This document shows positions 1 through 9,219 of a stretch of DNA of 64,000 nt, piece by piece (positions within the stretch are counted from its first letter, which is position 1; every line of letters begins with the position of its first letter). The translations under genes were made by a program, and so were the position numbers. Below the pieces are notes generated by a model that saw only the letters and a list, made by a program, of their open reading frames with translations, made no database searches and had not been told where the DNA came from. Origin of the DNA: LH-M37 sp965602855 (GTDB taxonomy: Bacteria > Pseudomonadota > Gammaproteobacteria > SZUA-229); assembly GCA_965602855.1 (NCBI GenBank), contig CBFCZV010000010.1, forward strand, positions 10,368 to 74,367. Direction: 5' to 3'.

Positions 1-2
1 TT

Positions 3-236
3 GACGATACGCTGGGTGAAGAGCTGCGTGTAACGGTTGTCGCTACTGGACTTGGTATGCCGCCAATGGCTAAAAAGCCTGAGATCAATGTGGTGCCACG
101 TAATAATGATGGCGATGTTGATTACGGCCAGCTGGATAAACCAGCGGTACAGCGAAGAAATACAGCAGAAGCTGTAGGCGAATATGATGAGGAACTGCTG
201 GATATTCCTGCATTTCTACGTCGACAGGCTGATTAA
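3..236 (+). CDS. ftsZ: Cell division protein FtsZ, C-terminal fragment
   Basis: This is the last 77 codons of FtsZ, the tubulin-like GTPase that forms the division ring; the GTPase domain lies outside the window. The visible part begins with the end of the tubulin-like domain (DDTLGEELRVTVVATGLG), runs through a variable acidic linker, and ends with the conserved tail LDIPAFLRRQAD. That tail is the peptide through which FtsZ binds FtsA, ZipA and ZapD. The next gene downstream is lpxC, the usual order at the end of the dcw cluster. A zapD gene, whose product binds this tail, lies at 7777-8547. The identification is secure from the tail motif and the neighbour. Confidence 0.95.
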   Translation, partial: DDTLGEELRVTVVATGLGMPPMAKKPEINVVPRNNDGDVDYGQLDKPAVQRRNTAEAVGEYDEELLDIPAFLRRQAD

Positions 237-412
237 TTAATGCAAATACAATGAGTTATTGAGATTGGTGTATGAGATAAAGATTGATTTTGCTCAAAAT
301 GGTGCTGTGGCTTGAAAAAGGCCTCCAATTGTCGTGTTAAATATGTGAAAATACAGGGCTGGCTTGGTACGCTCTTAAAAGGGTGACATTAGATATCTCA
401 GGATTTAATAAG

Positions 413-1327
413 TTGATTAGACAAAGAACACTAAAAAATGTAATTCGTGCAACCGGTGTCGGTCTGCATTCTGGCGAAAAAGTCTATCTGACATTGCGTC
501 CTGCGCAGCCGGATACGGGGATTGTTTTCCGCCGTGTGGATCTAAATGAGCCAGTTGAAATTGTGGCAACGGCTGAGAATGTGGGGCCAACTACTTTATC
601 GACTACGCTAGAGCAGAACGGCGTTCGTATTTCTACGGTTGAGCATTTGTTGTCAGCGATGGCGGGTTTAGGTATTGATAACGCCTATGTAGATGTGAGT
701 ACTGGCGAAGTGCCGATTATGGATGGTAGTTCAGGGCCTTTCGTGTTCCTGATTCAATCTGCAGGTATTGCTGAGCAAGAAGCACCGAAGCGTTTTATCC
801 GTATTAAAAAACCTATTCTGGTCGAAGAAGACGACAAGTGGGCCCGTTTTGATCCTTTTGAAGGTTTCAAAGTTGGTTTTTCTATCGATTTTGATCACCC
901 CGTTTTCAAGGGTATGCCCTGTAAGGCAGAAATTGATTTCTCGACCACCTCTTTTGTTAAGGAAGTAAGTCGTGCTCGTACTTTCGGTTTTATGAGTGAT
1001 ATCGAACGCCTAAGAGCGCAAAATCTGGTGCTCGGTGGCAGCATCGATAATGCGATTGTTGTCGATGAGTACCGTGTGCTCAATGAAGACGGCCTGCGTT
1101 ACGAGGATGAATTCGTTAAACACAAGATTCTTGACGCGATTGGCGACCTGTACTTGCTGGGACACAGTTTGATTGGTGCCTTCTCTGGTTACCGTTCAGG
1201 CCATGCACTGAATAATAAGTTACTGAAAGCATTGATCGCTGATGAGTCAGCCTGGGAAGAAGTGACTTTTGAGGATGAAAATGCTTCTTCACCTATTTCA
1301 TACACACAGCCGCTTCAGGCTTTCTAG
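413..1327 (+). CDS. lpxC: UDP-3-O-acyl-N-acetylglucosamine deacetylase LpxC
   Basis: LpxC is the zinc deacetylase that commits UDP-acyl-GlcNAc to lipid A synthesis in the cytoplasm. The reading frame is open from a GTG at 383, but I prefer the TTG at 413. It has AGGA at 400-403 nine bases upstream, starts the protein at the usual family N-terminus (IRQRTLKN), and gives 304 residues. With this start the zinc ligands fall at H78, H237 and D241 and the catalytic histidine at H264, which is the standard numbering of the family. Motifs seen: STVEHLLSAMAG, KHKILDAIGDLYLLG and SGHALNNKLL. The 176 bases after ftsZ probably hold its promoter; I see only a weak candidate (TTGAAA at 312, TTAAAT at 337). 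The stop overlaps the convergent dciA stop by four bases. Confidence 0.96.
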   Translation: MIRQRTLKNVIRATGVGLHSGEKVYLTLRPAQPDTGIVFRRVDLNEPVEIVATAENVGPTTLSTTLEQNGVRISTVEHLLSAMAGLGIDNAYVDVSTGEVPIMDGSSGPFVFLIQSAGIAEQEAPKRFIRIKKPILVEEDDKWARFDPFEGFKVGFSIDFDHPVFKGMPCKAEIDFSTTSFVKEVSRARTFGFMSDIERLRAQNLVLGGSIDNAIVVDEYRVLNEDGLRYEDEFVKHKILDAIGDLYLLGHSLIGAFSGYRSGHALNNKLLKALIADESAWEEVTFEDENASSPISYTQPLQAF

Positions 1328-1749
1328 TCTAGTTTTTTACTGCGTTTAGAAAATTTTATCAGAGCTTCTCTGAGATCTTCATCTTTGATGTGTTCAGCAG
1401 ATTGGGCTATCTGCTGCCCAGATTTTTCACTGAGTACACGATTTACAGTGTGATCTGGCTGTTCAGGCGCTTTAATTGAGCCATGTCGACTCACTATGCG
1501 AACGTGCTGGAATTGTTTACCAGTCTTGCCAGATAGTGCTTGAATGATGGCTGGGCCCAGTTGTCGTAATCGTGTTGTCCAGACAGGAGAGTCGGTAATG
1601 ATGACAAGCGTACTATTATCAATGCCAGCAACGTGGTAATGTCCGTCTGTTTCGGGTGGCAATTCACTGCTGATTAGCGATGTTAATTGATCCAGCTGGT
1701 GTGATTTTGATACCAGAGCCGGATCTAATTGGTGGTTGAAAGGCTTCAT
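1324..1749 (-). CDS. dciA: DciA-type (DUF721) replicative helicase loader/partner
   Basis: The 141-residue protein has the DUF721 fold signature: a small alpha/beta domain with HYHVAGIDNSTLVIITDSPVWTTRLRQL, where the conserved W and LR residues sit in the second strand and helix. DUF721 proteins are DciA, the ancestral partner that helps load the DnaB helicase in bacteria lacking DnaC. In many gammaproteobacteria dciA sits exactly here, on the opposite strand between lpxC and secA, which supports the call. The C-terminal third is rich in charged residues and probably flexible. Its stop shares the bases CTAG with the lpxC stop, so the two genes converge with a four-base overlap and no room for a terminator. 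Confidence 0.85.
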   Translation of the reverse strand: MKPFNHQLDPALVSKSHQLDQLTSLISSELPPETDGHYHVAGIDNSTLVIITDSPVWTTRLRQLGPAIIQALSGKTGKQFQHVRIVSRHGSIKAPEQPDHTVNRVLSEKSGQQIAQSAEHIKDEDLREALIKFSKRSKKLD

Positions 1750-1811
1750 AGTGCTGAATATCTTACCAAATAGACTATCATTATAGTAATTATGGTTGTT
1801 AGAATTTTTAT

Positions 1812-2708
1812 ATGAATATCATTTTTGTAGGTAAGTGCCGCGGTAAACCGGTACGTTGGCAGATGGGGCTGATGGCTTCGGGTGTTCTGTTGTCTGGTTT
1901 TATGGGTATGATCGCTGTGGCTGGTTACTGGTGGGGAACGAGTACGGGGCAGCTGGATCAGTTAGTCAGCGTAGAAAAAGAGCTTGTACAACAGAAGGCG
2001 ATGATTAAAAAAGCACGCACTAATGCGCAGTCTGAGCTGGATGCGTTGGCAGCCCGTCTGGGATTGATGCAGGCTCATGTTACCCGTCTGGATGCATTGG
2101 GTGAGCGTTTGATTTCGATATCAAAGCTGGATTCCAAAGAATTTAACTTTACCCACGAACCTGCTTTTGGTGGTCCTCATGAATCAGAAAGCACCGTTTC
2201 TGTTGAATTTAAAAATGTGCTGGGTGACCTGAGTGATCAGCTTGACAGCCGTGAACAACAGTTATCAGTACTGGAAGATGTATTGATGAGTAAGCAGATA
2301 AAGCAAGAATCTCGCCCCTCTGGACGTCCTATTACAAAAGGCTGGACTTCATCGTATTTTGGCAAGCGTGCTGACCCCTTTACCGGAAAACTGGCAATGC
2401 ACAAAGGTATGGATTTTGCCGGTAGAGAAGGCAGCGAGATTGTGGCTGTATCTAGTGGCGTCGTTACCTGGGCTAGTTCAAGATATGGCTATGGTGATCT
2501 TGTAGAGATTAATCATGGTCATGGCTATACCACCCGTTATGGGCATAATGCAAAAATTCTCGTGGAAGTTGGGGATGCAGTTGAGAAAGGCCAGGCTATT
2601 TCACTGATGGGTTCGACAGGTCGTTCAACTGGACCTCATGTGCATTTTGAGGTGTTACTCAATGACCGTCAGGTTGATCCTATCCGTTTTGTCCAGTCTA
2701 GTAGTTAA
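1812..2708 (+). CDS. M23 (LytM) family peptidase, membrane-anchored
   Basis: This is a cell-wall hydrolase or hydrolase activator of 298 residues. One membrane helix (about residues 18-42) is followed by a coiled-coil stretch (50-165) and a C-terminal LytM domain (about 180-293). The zinc motif is complete: H197 and D201 in HKGMD, H245, and H276/H278 in GPHVHFE, so it is likely an active endopeptidase rather than a degenerate activator such as EnvC. M23 genes of this kind commonly lie between lpxC and secA in gammaproteobacteria. The gap to secA is 120 bases and contains two hairpins. The exact peptide-bond target cannot be read from the sequence. Confidence 0.88.
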   Translation: MNIIFVGKCRGKPVRWQMGLMASGVLLSGFMGMIAVAGYWWGTSTGQLDQLVSVEKELVQQKAMIKKARTNAQSELDALAARLGLMQAHVTRLDALGERLISISKLDSKEFNFTHEPAFGGPHESESTVSVEFKNVLGDLSDQLDSREQQLSVLEDVLMSKQIKQESRPSGRPITKGWTSSYFGKRADPFTGKLAMHKGMDFAGREGSEIVAVSSGVVTWASSRYGYGDLVEINHGHGYTTRYGHNAKILVEVGDAVEKGQAISLMGSTGRSTGPHVHFEVLLNDRQVDPIRFVQSSS

Positions 2709-2735
2709 GCAGAATTATTCAAGCAATTTCCATGA

Positions 2736-2800
2736 CCGAGAGGCCATTCTCGGGCATAATACGCAATCGATTTCATATAAGTAGCGAGCCTGTAGGCTCG
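2736..2800 (+). promoter_or_regulatory. Two hairpins in the secA upstream region
   Basis: Two perfect inverted repeats lie between the M23 peptidase gene and secA. The first has arms CCGAGA (2736-2741) and TCTCGG (2748-2753) with a six-base loop. The second has arms CGAGCC (2785-2790) and GGCTCG (2795-2800) with a four-base loop. Neither is followed by a T-run, so neither is a normal intrinsic terminator. A CATAAT at 2755-2760 could be a -10 element, which would put the second hairpin in the secA 5' leader. There is no room for a secM-like ORF. A regulatory role is inferred only from position. Confidence 0.5.
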
Positions 2801-2828
2801 GTGTTCTGTCACAGGTTATTTTTCAAAA

Positions 2829-5549
2829 ATGATAAACAAAGTTTTCCGCAAAGTATTTGGTAGCCGTAACGATCGAATAGTTAAGCAGCATCGTAAAGCC
2901 GTTGAGAAAATCAATCAGCTTGAAGCAGAAATATCCGCTTTGAGTGATGAGCAATTGGCGGCAAAAACAGTTGAGTATCGTGACCGATACCAGCAGGGTG
3001 AAACGCTGGATGATTTATTGCCCGAGGCGTTTGCGACAGCACGTGAAGCGGGTAAACGTGCGCTCAACATGAGACATTTCGATGTACAGTTAATTGGCGG
3101 CATGGTTCTGCACAATGGCAAAATTGCTGAAATGCGTACCGGTGAAGGTAAAACCCTGGTGGCAACGCTGGCGGCTTATCTCAATGCTTTATCCAGCAAA
3201 GGTGTACACGTTGTTACCGTTAATGATTATCTGGCCAGTCGTGACGCCGAATGGATGGGGCGCTTGTATGGTTTTCTAGGTTTAACAACTGGTGTCAGTG
3301 TAGGTGGTTTGGGTCCGGAAGAAAAAAAACAGGCTTATGCTGCTGATATTACTTACGGCACCAATAATGAATTTGGCTTTGATTATCTAAGAGATAACAT
3401 GGCCTTCACGACAGAAGAAAAAGTTCAGCGTGAGTTAAATTTTGCTGTAGTCGATGAAGTGGATTCGATTCTTATCGATGAAGCTAGAACGCCGCTAATT
3501 ATTTCAGGTTCGGTTAACGACAGCAGTGAGCTTCATATCAAATTCAAGGAGATTGTGAAGCATCTGGAGCAAGGTGAGCATAAAGAAGAAAAAGATGCCG
3601 AAGAAGAAGGTGATTTTTCTATCGATGAGAAAAACCGTTCGGTGCATATTACCGAGCAGGGTCATCAACGTGTTGAAGATATCCTTGTCGAAGAAGGTAT
3701 TTTGCCAGCCAATGAAAGTTTATACAGCACCAATAATATAAATTTAATTCATTATCTTAATTCAGCGCTTCGAGCCAGTGCATTGTTTCAAAATGATGTG
3801 CACTACATCATTCAGAACGGTGAAGTAGTTATTGTTGATGAGTTCACGGGCAGAACCATGCCGGGTCGCCGATGGGGAGAGGGTCTGCATCAGGCCGTTG
3901 AAGCAAAAGAAGGCGTAAAAATACAAAGTGAAAACCAGACTTTGGCATCGATTACTTTCCAGAATTATTTCCGTCTGTATAACAACCTATCAGGTATGAC
4001 CGGCACCGCTGACACTGAAGCGGGTGAGTTGATGCAGATTTATAATCTGGAAGTCGTTGTGATTCCGACGAATAAGCCAATGATTCGTAAAGACAATACT
4101 GATCTTGTCTTTTTAACTGAGGAAGAGAAATACGAAGCCGTGGTTGAGGATGTGCGTGACTGTGTTAAGCGTCAGCAGCCAGTGCTGGTGGGTACAGCAT
4201 CTATTGAAGTTTCAGAATTAATTGCCAAGCGCTTAAAGCAGGAAAAAATTCAACATAATGTTTTGAATGCCAAACAGCATGAAAATGAAGCGCATATTAT
4301 TGAGCAGGCAGGAAAGCCAGAAGCCGTAACCATCGCGACCAATATGGCGGGTCGTGGTACGGACATTGTGCTTGGTGGAAATCTGGATGCAGAGTTGAAG
4401 AAGAAATCAGATGCAACACAATCTGAAATTGATGAAATTAAAGCTAAATGGGAAGAGAATCACCGAATAGTTATGGAAGCAGGTGGTTTGCACGTTATCG
4501 GTAGTGAGCGCCATGAATCAAGACGTATTGATAACCAGTTGCGTGGCCGCTCAGGTCGCCAGGGTGATGACGGTTCGACGCGTTTCTATCTGTCACTAGA
4601 AGATGATTTGATGCGAATTTTTGCATCGGATCGCGTTGGTGGTTTGATGAAAAAGCTGGGTATGCAACGTGGCGAGGCGATTGAGCACCCCTGGGTGAAT
4701 CGTGCCATTGAAAATGCACAGCGCAAAGTTGAAGGTCATAACTTCGATATTCGTAAGCAAGTGCTGGATTACGATGATGTTGCTAATGATCAGCGTAAAG
4801 TGATTTATGCGCAGCGTAATGAAATGATGTCAGAGAATGATCTGTCTGATGTTGTTAAATCTATACGTGAAGATGTCCTGAATGATGTTATTTCAAGTTT
4901 CATTATGCCAGGAAGTCTGGATGAGCAGTGGGATATTGAAGGACTTGAAGAAGCGCTGAGAGGAGAATTTGGTAGTGAAATGCGTATTCAGTACTGGCTG
5001 GATAAGGATGACGAACTCAATGAAGATGGACTGCACCGACGTATTCTGGATACTTTAGTTGAGGACTATCAGGCCAAGGAACAGCTGGCCGGTGAAGAAG
5101 GTATGCGTAATTATGAAAAATACGTATTGTTGAATGTGCTCGATAAAATTTGGAAAGAGCATCTAGCTGCGATGGATTATTTGCGCCAGAGTATTGGTTT
5201 GCGTGGCTATGCACAGAAAGATCCCAAGCAGGAGTATAAGCGTGAATCTTTTGAAATGTTCTCTGAAATGCTGGGCAAGATTAAACACGAAGCAATCTCG
5301 ATTTTATCAAAAGTTAAAATTCAGGGGCGCGAAGAAGTAGAAAATATTGAAGAGCGTGGTCACGCGCAGACTGAAAATATTAATTATCAGCATGATCAGG
5401 TTGATGGTATGCATCAGGAGCAGGAAGCGGAAAATGCTGAGCCTTCAGCGCAGCCCTTTGTGCGTGGCGAGAGAAAAGTGGGTCGAAATGAACCCTGCTG
5501 GTGTGGTTCGGGTAAAAAATTCAAACAGTGTCATGGTAAGCTCACCTGA
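2829..5549 (+). CDS. secA: Preprotein translocase ATPase SecA
   Basis: SecA is the motor that drives unfolded proteins through SecYEG. The 906 residues match the gammaproteobacterial length. The nucleotide-binding domain has Walker A GEGKT at residues 105-109 and the DEVDSILIDEAR Walker B region; the second motor domain carries TNMAGRGTDIVLGG and QLRGRSGRQGD. The C-terminus ends in the zinc-binding tail CWCGSGKKFKQCHG (C890, C892, C901, H902) that binds SecB and phospholipid. The ATG at 2829 lacks a well-placed Shine-Dalgarno (an AGG lies 13 bases upstream), which may fit autoregulated translation. argJ follows 33 bases later. Confidence 0.98.
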   Translation: MINKVFRKVFGSRNDRIVKQHRKAVEKINQLEAEISALSDEQLAAKTVEYRDRYQQGETLDDLLPEAFATAREAGKRALNMRHFDVQLIGGMVLHNGKIAEMRTGEGKTLVATLAAYLNALSSKGVHVVTVNDYLASRDAEWMGRLYGFLGLTTGVSVGGLGPEEKKQAYAADITYGTNNEFGFDYLRDNMAFTTEEKVQRELNFAVVDEVDSILIDEARTPLIISGSVNDSSELHIKFKEIVKHLEQGEHKEEKDAEEEGDFSIDEKNRSVHITEQGHQRVEDILVEEGILPANESLYSTNNINLIHYLNSALRASALFQNDVHYIIQNGEVVIVDEFTGRTMPGRRWGEGLHQAVEAKEGVKIQSENQTLASITFQNYFRLYNNLSGMTGTADTEAGELMQIYNLEVVVIPTNKPMIRKDNTDLVFLTEEEKYEAVVEDVRDCVKRQQPVLVGTASIEVSELIAKRLKQEKIQHNVLNAKQHENEAHIIEQAGKPEAVTIATNMAGRGTDIVLGGNLDAELKKKSDATQSEIDEIKAKWEENHRIVMEAGGLHVIGSERHESRRIDNQLRGRSGRQGDDGSTRFYLSLEDDLMRIFASDRVGGLMKKLGMQRGEAIEHPWVNRAIENAQRKVEGHNFDIRKQVLDYDDVANDQRKVIYAQRNEMMSENDLSDVVKSIREDVLNDVISSFIMPGSLDEQWDIEGLEEALRGEFGSEMRIQYWLDKDDELNEDGLHRRILDTLVEDYQAKEQLAGEEGMRNYEKYVLLNVLDKIWKEHLAAMDYLRQSIGLRGYAQKDPKQEYKRESFEMFSEMLGKIKHEAISILSKVKIQGREEVENIEERGHAQTENINYQHDQVDGMHQEQEAENAEPSAQPFVRGERKVGRNEPCWCGSGKKFKQCHGKLT

Positions 5550-5582
5550 TAGATAATTGTTTTCTATTCGTGGAGGTGTGGA

Positions 5583-6800
5583 GTGGCAGTAGGTCTTTCA
5601 GAACCCGTTAATATTCTTCCTGTTGAAGGAATTGAACTTGCATCGGTAAACTGTGGAATCAAGTCTAATGGGCGAGATGATCTTGTCTTAATCAAGATCA
5701 ATCCAGATTCAAGTTGCGCTGCAACCTTCACAAAAAATGCCTTTTCAGCGGCGCCTGTCGTTGTTGCAAAAAAACATCTTGACCAAAAAAAACCTGTAGC
5801 GCTTTTAATCAATTCGGGCAATGCTAATGCTGGCACGGGTGAGCAGGGTATTCAGGATGCGATAAAAACTTGTGAATGGGTTGCCAACGCACTTCAGTGT
5901 AGCATCGAGGAAGTATTACCTTTTTCCACAGGTGTGATTGGTGAGCCTATGCCCATGGATGTTTTGAATTCGGGTGTTGAAGCGGTGAGTCAACAGCTGG
6001 GCGTAGATAGCTGGATGTCCGCAGCGCAGGGCATTATGACGACCGACACGATAGCTAAAGCGATATCCAGACAAATCATAATTTCTGGTAAGCAGGTTAC
6101 TATCACGGGCATCGCCAAAGGCTCGGGTATGATTTGTCCCAACATGGCGACCATGCTTGCATTTATCGGTACAGATGCCAAAGTCGATAATGCTTATTTG
6201 CAGTATTGTCTTGATGAAGCTGTTGCGAAAAGTTTTAATTCGATCACAGTCGATAGTGATACTTCAACTAATGATGCCTGCATACTGATGGCTTCTGGTG
6301 CATCTGAAGCGCCATTGATTGATGCGGATAATAGTGAAGCTACAATTTTTGTACAGGCAGTCAATGAAGTCTGTTTGCATCTTGCTCAATCGATAGTTAG
6401 AGATGGTGAAGGCGCGACAAAATTTGTCAGTGTCAATGTTGTCTCTGCTGCATCTTTGAGCGAGGCACGTGATGTTGCATATACCATTGCACATTCTCCA
6501 TTGGTTAAAACAGCTTTGTTCGCCAGTGATCCAAACTGGGGAAGAATTCTTGCCGCTGTTGGCAGAGCCGGGGTTGAAGATCTTGTTCTGGAAGATGTCA
6601 GTATTTATCTTGATGATGTTTGTATCGTCAGCGGTGGTTGTAGAGATGCGGCTTATACTGAGGAAGCAGGTCAGCGGGTTATGGATCAATCTGAAATTAC
6701 CATCAAAGTCGTGCTTGATCGTGGCGATGTGTCGACAACAGTCTGGACTTCAGATTTATCGCATGAATATGTGACCATCAACTCAGATTATCGTAGTTAG
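5583..6800 (+). CDS. argJ: Bifunctional ornithine acetyltransferase / N-acetylglutamate synthase ArgJ
   Basis: ArgJ transfers the acetyl group from N-acetylornithine to glutamate in arginine biosynthesis. The 405-residue precursor cleaves itself between A189 and T190 in the motif CPNMATMLAFIG; T190 becomes the nucleophile of the beta chain. The oxyanion-hole glycines (STGVIGEP) and the conserved C-terminal segments (TALFASDPNWGRILAAVGRAG) are present. Translation starts at GTG 5583 behind a good AGGTG/GGAG purine stretch. It lies just after secA, as in several gammaproteobacteria, and is followed four bases later by the Nudix gene, so the two are probably co-translated. Confidence 0.97.
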   Translation: MAVGLSEPVNILPVEGIELASVNCGIKSNGRDDLVLIKINPDSSCAATFTKNAFSAAPVVVAKKHLDQKKPVALLINSGNANAGTGEQGIQDAIKTCEWVANALQCSIEEVLPFSTGVIGEPMPMDVLNSGVEAVSQQLGVDSWMSAAQGIMTTDTIAKAISRQIIISGKQVTITGIAKGSGMICPNMATMLAFIGTDAKVDNAYLQYCLDEAVAKSFNSITVDSDTSTNDACILMASGASEAPLIDADNSEATIFVQAVNEVCLHLAQSIVRDGEGATKFVSVNVVSAASLSEARDVAYTIAHSPLVKTALFASDPNWGRILAAVGRAGVEDLVLEDVSIYLDDVCIVSGGCRDAAYTEEAGQRVMDQSEITIKVVLDRGDVSTTVWTSDLSHEYVTINSDYRS

Positions 6801-6804
6801 TATT

Positions 6805-7761
6805 TTGAAGATCGAAGTTGTACATGTTGCTGCTGCAGCTATTGTTAATAACAACAATGAAGTTCTGATTAGTCAGCGTGCGCCTGATGTTCATCAAGGT
6901 GGTTTATGGGAATTTCCCGGCGGTAAGCTGGAATCAAATGAATCGGTTCAGCAAGCGCTGTTGAGAGAGCTGGCTGAAGAACTTGGTATCCGTGTGAATT
7001 TATCTCGTCCTCTAATAAAAGTGACTCACCAATATCTCGATAAAACCGTTTTTCTCGATGTGTGGAAGGTGGATGATTATACGGGGCAGGCTGTCGGTAA
7101 AGAAGGGCAAGCCATTCGTTGGCAGCCCATCGACCAACTAAATCATACTGAGTTTCCAGCTGCTGATGTTCCTGTTATCCGGGCACTGAACTTACCTGAG
7201 CATTATTTAATAACTGGAAAGTTTGACTCTATTCAGGAGTTTGAACAACGCCTTGGTTTAGCTATTGATCGGGGTATTCGTCTGGTGCAATTAAGGCTAA
7301 CCAATGACTGGTTGCAAACAGTAAATGAAAAATATGCGGCCGAAATAATAAAGCTCGCTGTAGATCTGTGCGAACAGTCGAGTGTCAGGCTTATGTTCAA
7401 TATGCCTGATGAACTTAGCCATATCATTACACCTTCCTGTTTGCACCTGAACAGCAGAAAGTTACAACAATATTCAGAAAGACCAGATTGTGATTGTCTT
7501 TCAGTTTCCTGCCACAACGTACAGGAGATGATTGACGCACAAGCACTGGGTGTCGATTTTATGGTGTTATCCCCCGTTCAGGCGACGGCAACACATCCAG
7601 AAATAACACCTTTGGGCTGGGATCGATTTGCGGAGATGGTCGCTGAGGTGAGTGTCCCAGTTTATGCTCTGGGTGGTGTATCGAGGGATGATACAGAAAA
7701 GGCCTGGTTAGCGGGTGCTCAGGGTATTTCTGCTATTGGGGCGCTCTGGAACCCAGAGTAA
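6805..7761 (+). CDS. Nudix hydrolase (MutT-like) fused to a thiamine-phosphate-synthase-like domain
   Basis: Residues 1-130 form a MutT-like Nudix hydrolase with a complete Nudix box from G40 to I62 (E46, R54-E55, E58-E59), expected to clean oxidised nucleotides such as 8-oxo-dGTP. Residues 185-318 resemble the TIM-barrel ThiE/TenI fold, ending in YALGGVSRDDTEKAW and GAQGISAIGALW, but I do not see the full phosphate and metal ligands of a working ThiE. This fusion is widespread in gammaproteobacteria beside secA or argJ. Translation starts at a TTG four bases after the argJ stop without a clear Shine-Dalgarno, suggesting coupling to argJ. The role of the second domain is unknown. Confidence 0.9.
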   Translation: MKIEVVHVAAAAIVNNNNEVLISQRAPDVHQGGLWEFPGGKLESNESVQQALLRELAEELGIRVNLSRPLIKVTHQYLDKTVFLDVWKVDDYTGQAVGKEGQAIRWQPIDQLNHTEFPAADVPVIRALNLPEHYLITGKFDSIQEFEQRLGLAIDRGIRLVQLRLTNDWLQTVNEKYAAEIIKLAVDLCEQSSVRLMFNMPDELSHIITPSCLHLNSRKLQQYSERPDCDCLSVSCHNVQEMIDAQALGVDFMVLSPVQATATHPEITPLGWDRFAEMVAEVSVPVYALGGVSRDDTEKAWLAGAQGISAIGALWNPE

Positions 7762-7776
7762 GTATTTTAAGCATTG

Positions 7777-8547
7777 TTAGATGATGCACATATTGAGTTT
7801 GAAATTTATATTCTCACTGCACTGCTCGGGACGATTTGAAGGGTTCTGGTTCCTCATGTAGCGAATGGAAAAACGATGTTTACCAGCGCTGATTTCAGGG
7901 TAGTAGTCACTCCCCGGTTCAACGCTTATCCTTAGCAGTTGAATAGCCTGATTAGTATCAATCGATTTCTGGAAAAAACCATTAGCCGCCATTTCCTCAG
8001 TGGCTTCCACGCTGTGACGTAATATGTCCAGAATCAGGTGAATGGACTGGTCGAGAACACTGAAGGGCTTAAACCATTCCTGAAGGTGGCTCTTACGGGT
8101 TTGCTCTGGCATGCTTTGCCAATATTGATAGGATGGTAAGTCGAAATTACAGATGCAGCCCGGTAGCGAACTTTTTTGTTTTATTGCAGAGAGGAGTTCT
8201 ACAGATTGAGTGTTTTGTCCTATTTGTCCCTGTATTGACTTAAGTTCTGTGATTAATTTTTTCTGCTTGTTAAGCAGTGATTCAAGCTGATTCTGGTCGA
8301 TTTGTGAGCGTTTCGACAGGCGTCCTAAACGCATGTGCTGTCGTTCAAGTTCTTTTAGAGCTTCCAGTTTAATATCGTAACGATTGGTAAAAACTAGAAG
8401 TTCATTGATTGAGTCGATTGCAATACTGTTGTTCCACGTGCTTCCCTGTTTTAAATGGAAGTCATATTGCCGGAACAGTTTTTCAAGACGCAAAAAGGCG
8501 CGAATGCGTTCATTGGTTGGTTGTTCGTATGTGTATAACTCTGTCAC
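7777..8547 (-). CDS. zapD: Cell division protein ZapD
   Basis: ZapD (YacF, DUF1342) crosslinks FtsZ filaments by binding the FtsZ tail. The 256 residues begin with the family signature TYEQPTNERIRAFLRLEKLFRQ and contain the conserved SLPGCICNFDLPSYQYW and WFKPF segments. The start is GTG at 8547. It lies downstream of coaE on the same strand with a 54-base gap, the same coaE-zapD neighbourhood as in E. coli, where yacG often follows; no yacG is seen here. It ends 15 bases from the convergent Nudix gene. Confidence 0.95.
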   Translation of the reverse strand: MTELYTYEQPTNERIRAFLRLEKLFRQYDFHLKQGSTWNNSIAIDSINELLVFTNRYDIKLEALKELERQHMRLGRLSKRSQIDQNQLESLLNKQKKLITELKSIQGQIGQNTQSVELLSAIKQKSSLPGCICNFDLPSYQYWQSMPEQTRKSHLQEWFKPFSVLDQSIHLILDILRHSVEATEEMAANGFFQKSIDTNQAIQLLRISVEPGSDYYPEISAGKHRFSIRYMRNQNPSNRPEQCSENINFKLNMCII

Positions 8548-8601
8548 GGTCTATGTCTGGGAGCTTATCATTGGTTAATTCTTGCACAGATTATCTCATA
8601 C

Positions 8602-9219
8602 TCAAAATATCTGGGTTGGGTTATCCCTTGTTATTTCCTGATACTTGTGATGAAGCTGAGTGACGGCCTCTTTCAGATCCTCAAGATTTCCATTGTTTTC
8701 AAGAATATCATCGGCCTGCCGTAAACGATCATCTCTACCGATTTGGTTGTTCATTATTTGTCTAATTTGCTCCTCAGAACGACCATCACGTTGTTGGGTA
8801 CGTCTGATTCGAGTGTCATCGTCAGCATCAATGACGACAATTCTATCGACCAGATCTGTAAAATTGCTCTCAAGAAGTAGAGGGATGGCAAGAATAATAT
8901 AGTTATCGTCTTTGGCCTGTCCTATTTCCTGAGCCATACGTTGTTTGATTTTTGGGTGAAGGATTTGTTCGAGAGCAATTTTTATCGAAGGGTCTGAAAA
9001 AACAGTTTGTGCAATTTCCTTTCTATCGAGCTCTCCGTTCGCATCAATAAATTCCTCACCGAGTAGCTGCATTATCTCACAAAAGCTTTCACTGCCTGAT
9101 TGAGTGAGCTGATGAGCAATATTATCGGCATCGATGACCGTAATGCCGAGACGGGAAAAAATGTCAGCGACCGTTGATTTACCACTACCAATACCGCCAG
9201 TTAAGCCGACCTTCAACAT
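8602..9219 (-). CDS. coaE: Dephospho-CoA kinase CoaE
   Basis: CoaE phosphorylates dephospho-CoA at the 3' ribose hydroxyl, the last step of coenzyme A synthesis. The P-loop GLTGGIGSGKST is at residues 5-16, followed by the DADNIAHQL substrate motif and the lid region QQRDGRSEEQI. The length of 205 residues is normal. Its ATG overlaps the pilD stop by one base (TAATG), so it is translated with pilD; the pilD-coaE-zapD order downstream of pilBC is conserved in gammaproteobacteria. Confidence 0.96.
   Translation of the reverse strand: MLKVGLTGGIGSGKSTVADIFSRLGITVIDADNIAHQLTQSGSESFCEIMQLLGEEFIDANGELDRKEIAQTVFSDPSIKIALEQILHPKIKQRMAQEIGQAKDDNYIILAIPLLLESNFTDLVDRIVVIDADDDTRIRRTQQRDGRSEEQIRQIMNNQIGRDDRLRQADDILENNGNLEDLKEAVTQLHHKYQEITRDNPTQIF

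Noticed and set aside
2709..2828. A secM-like arrest peptide before secA
   Set aside because: The gap is only 120 bases and holds no ORF with a signal sequence or an arrest motif.
6264..6689. Antisense frame of 141 codons inside argJ
   Set aside because: It lies wholly within the clear argJ coding region and shows no protein-like composition or ribosome-binding site.
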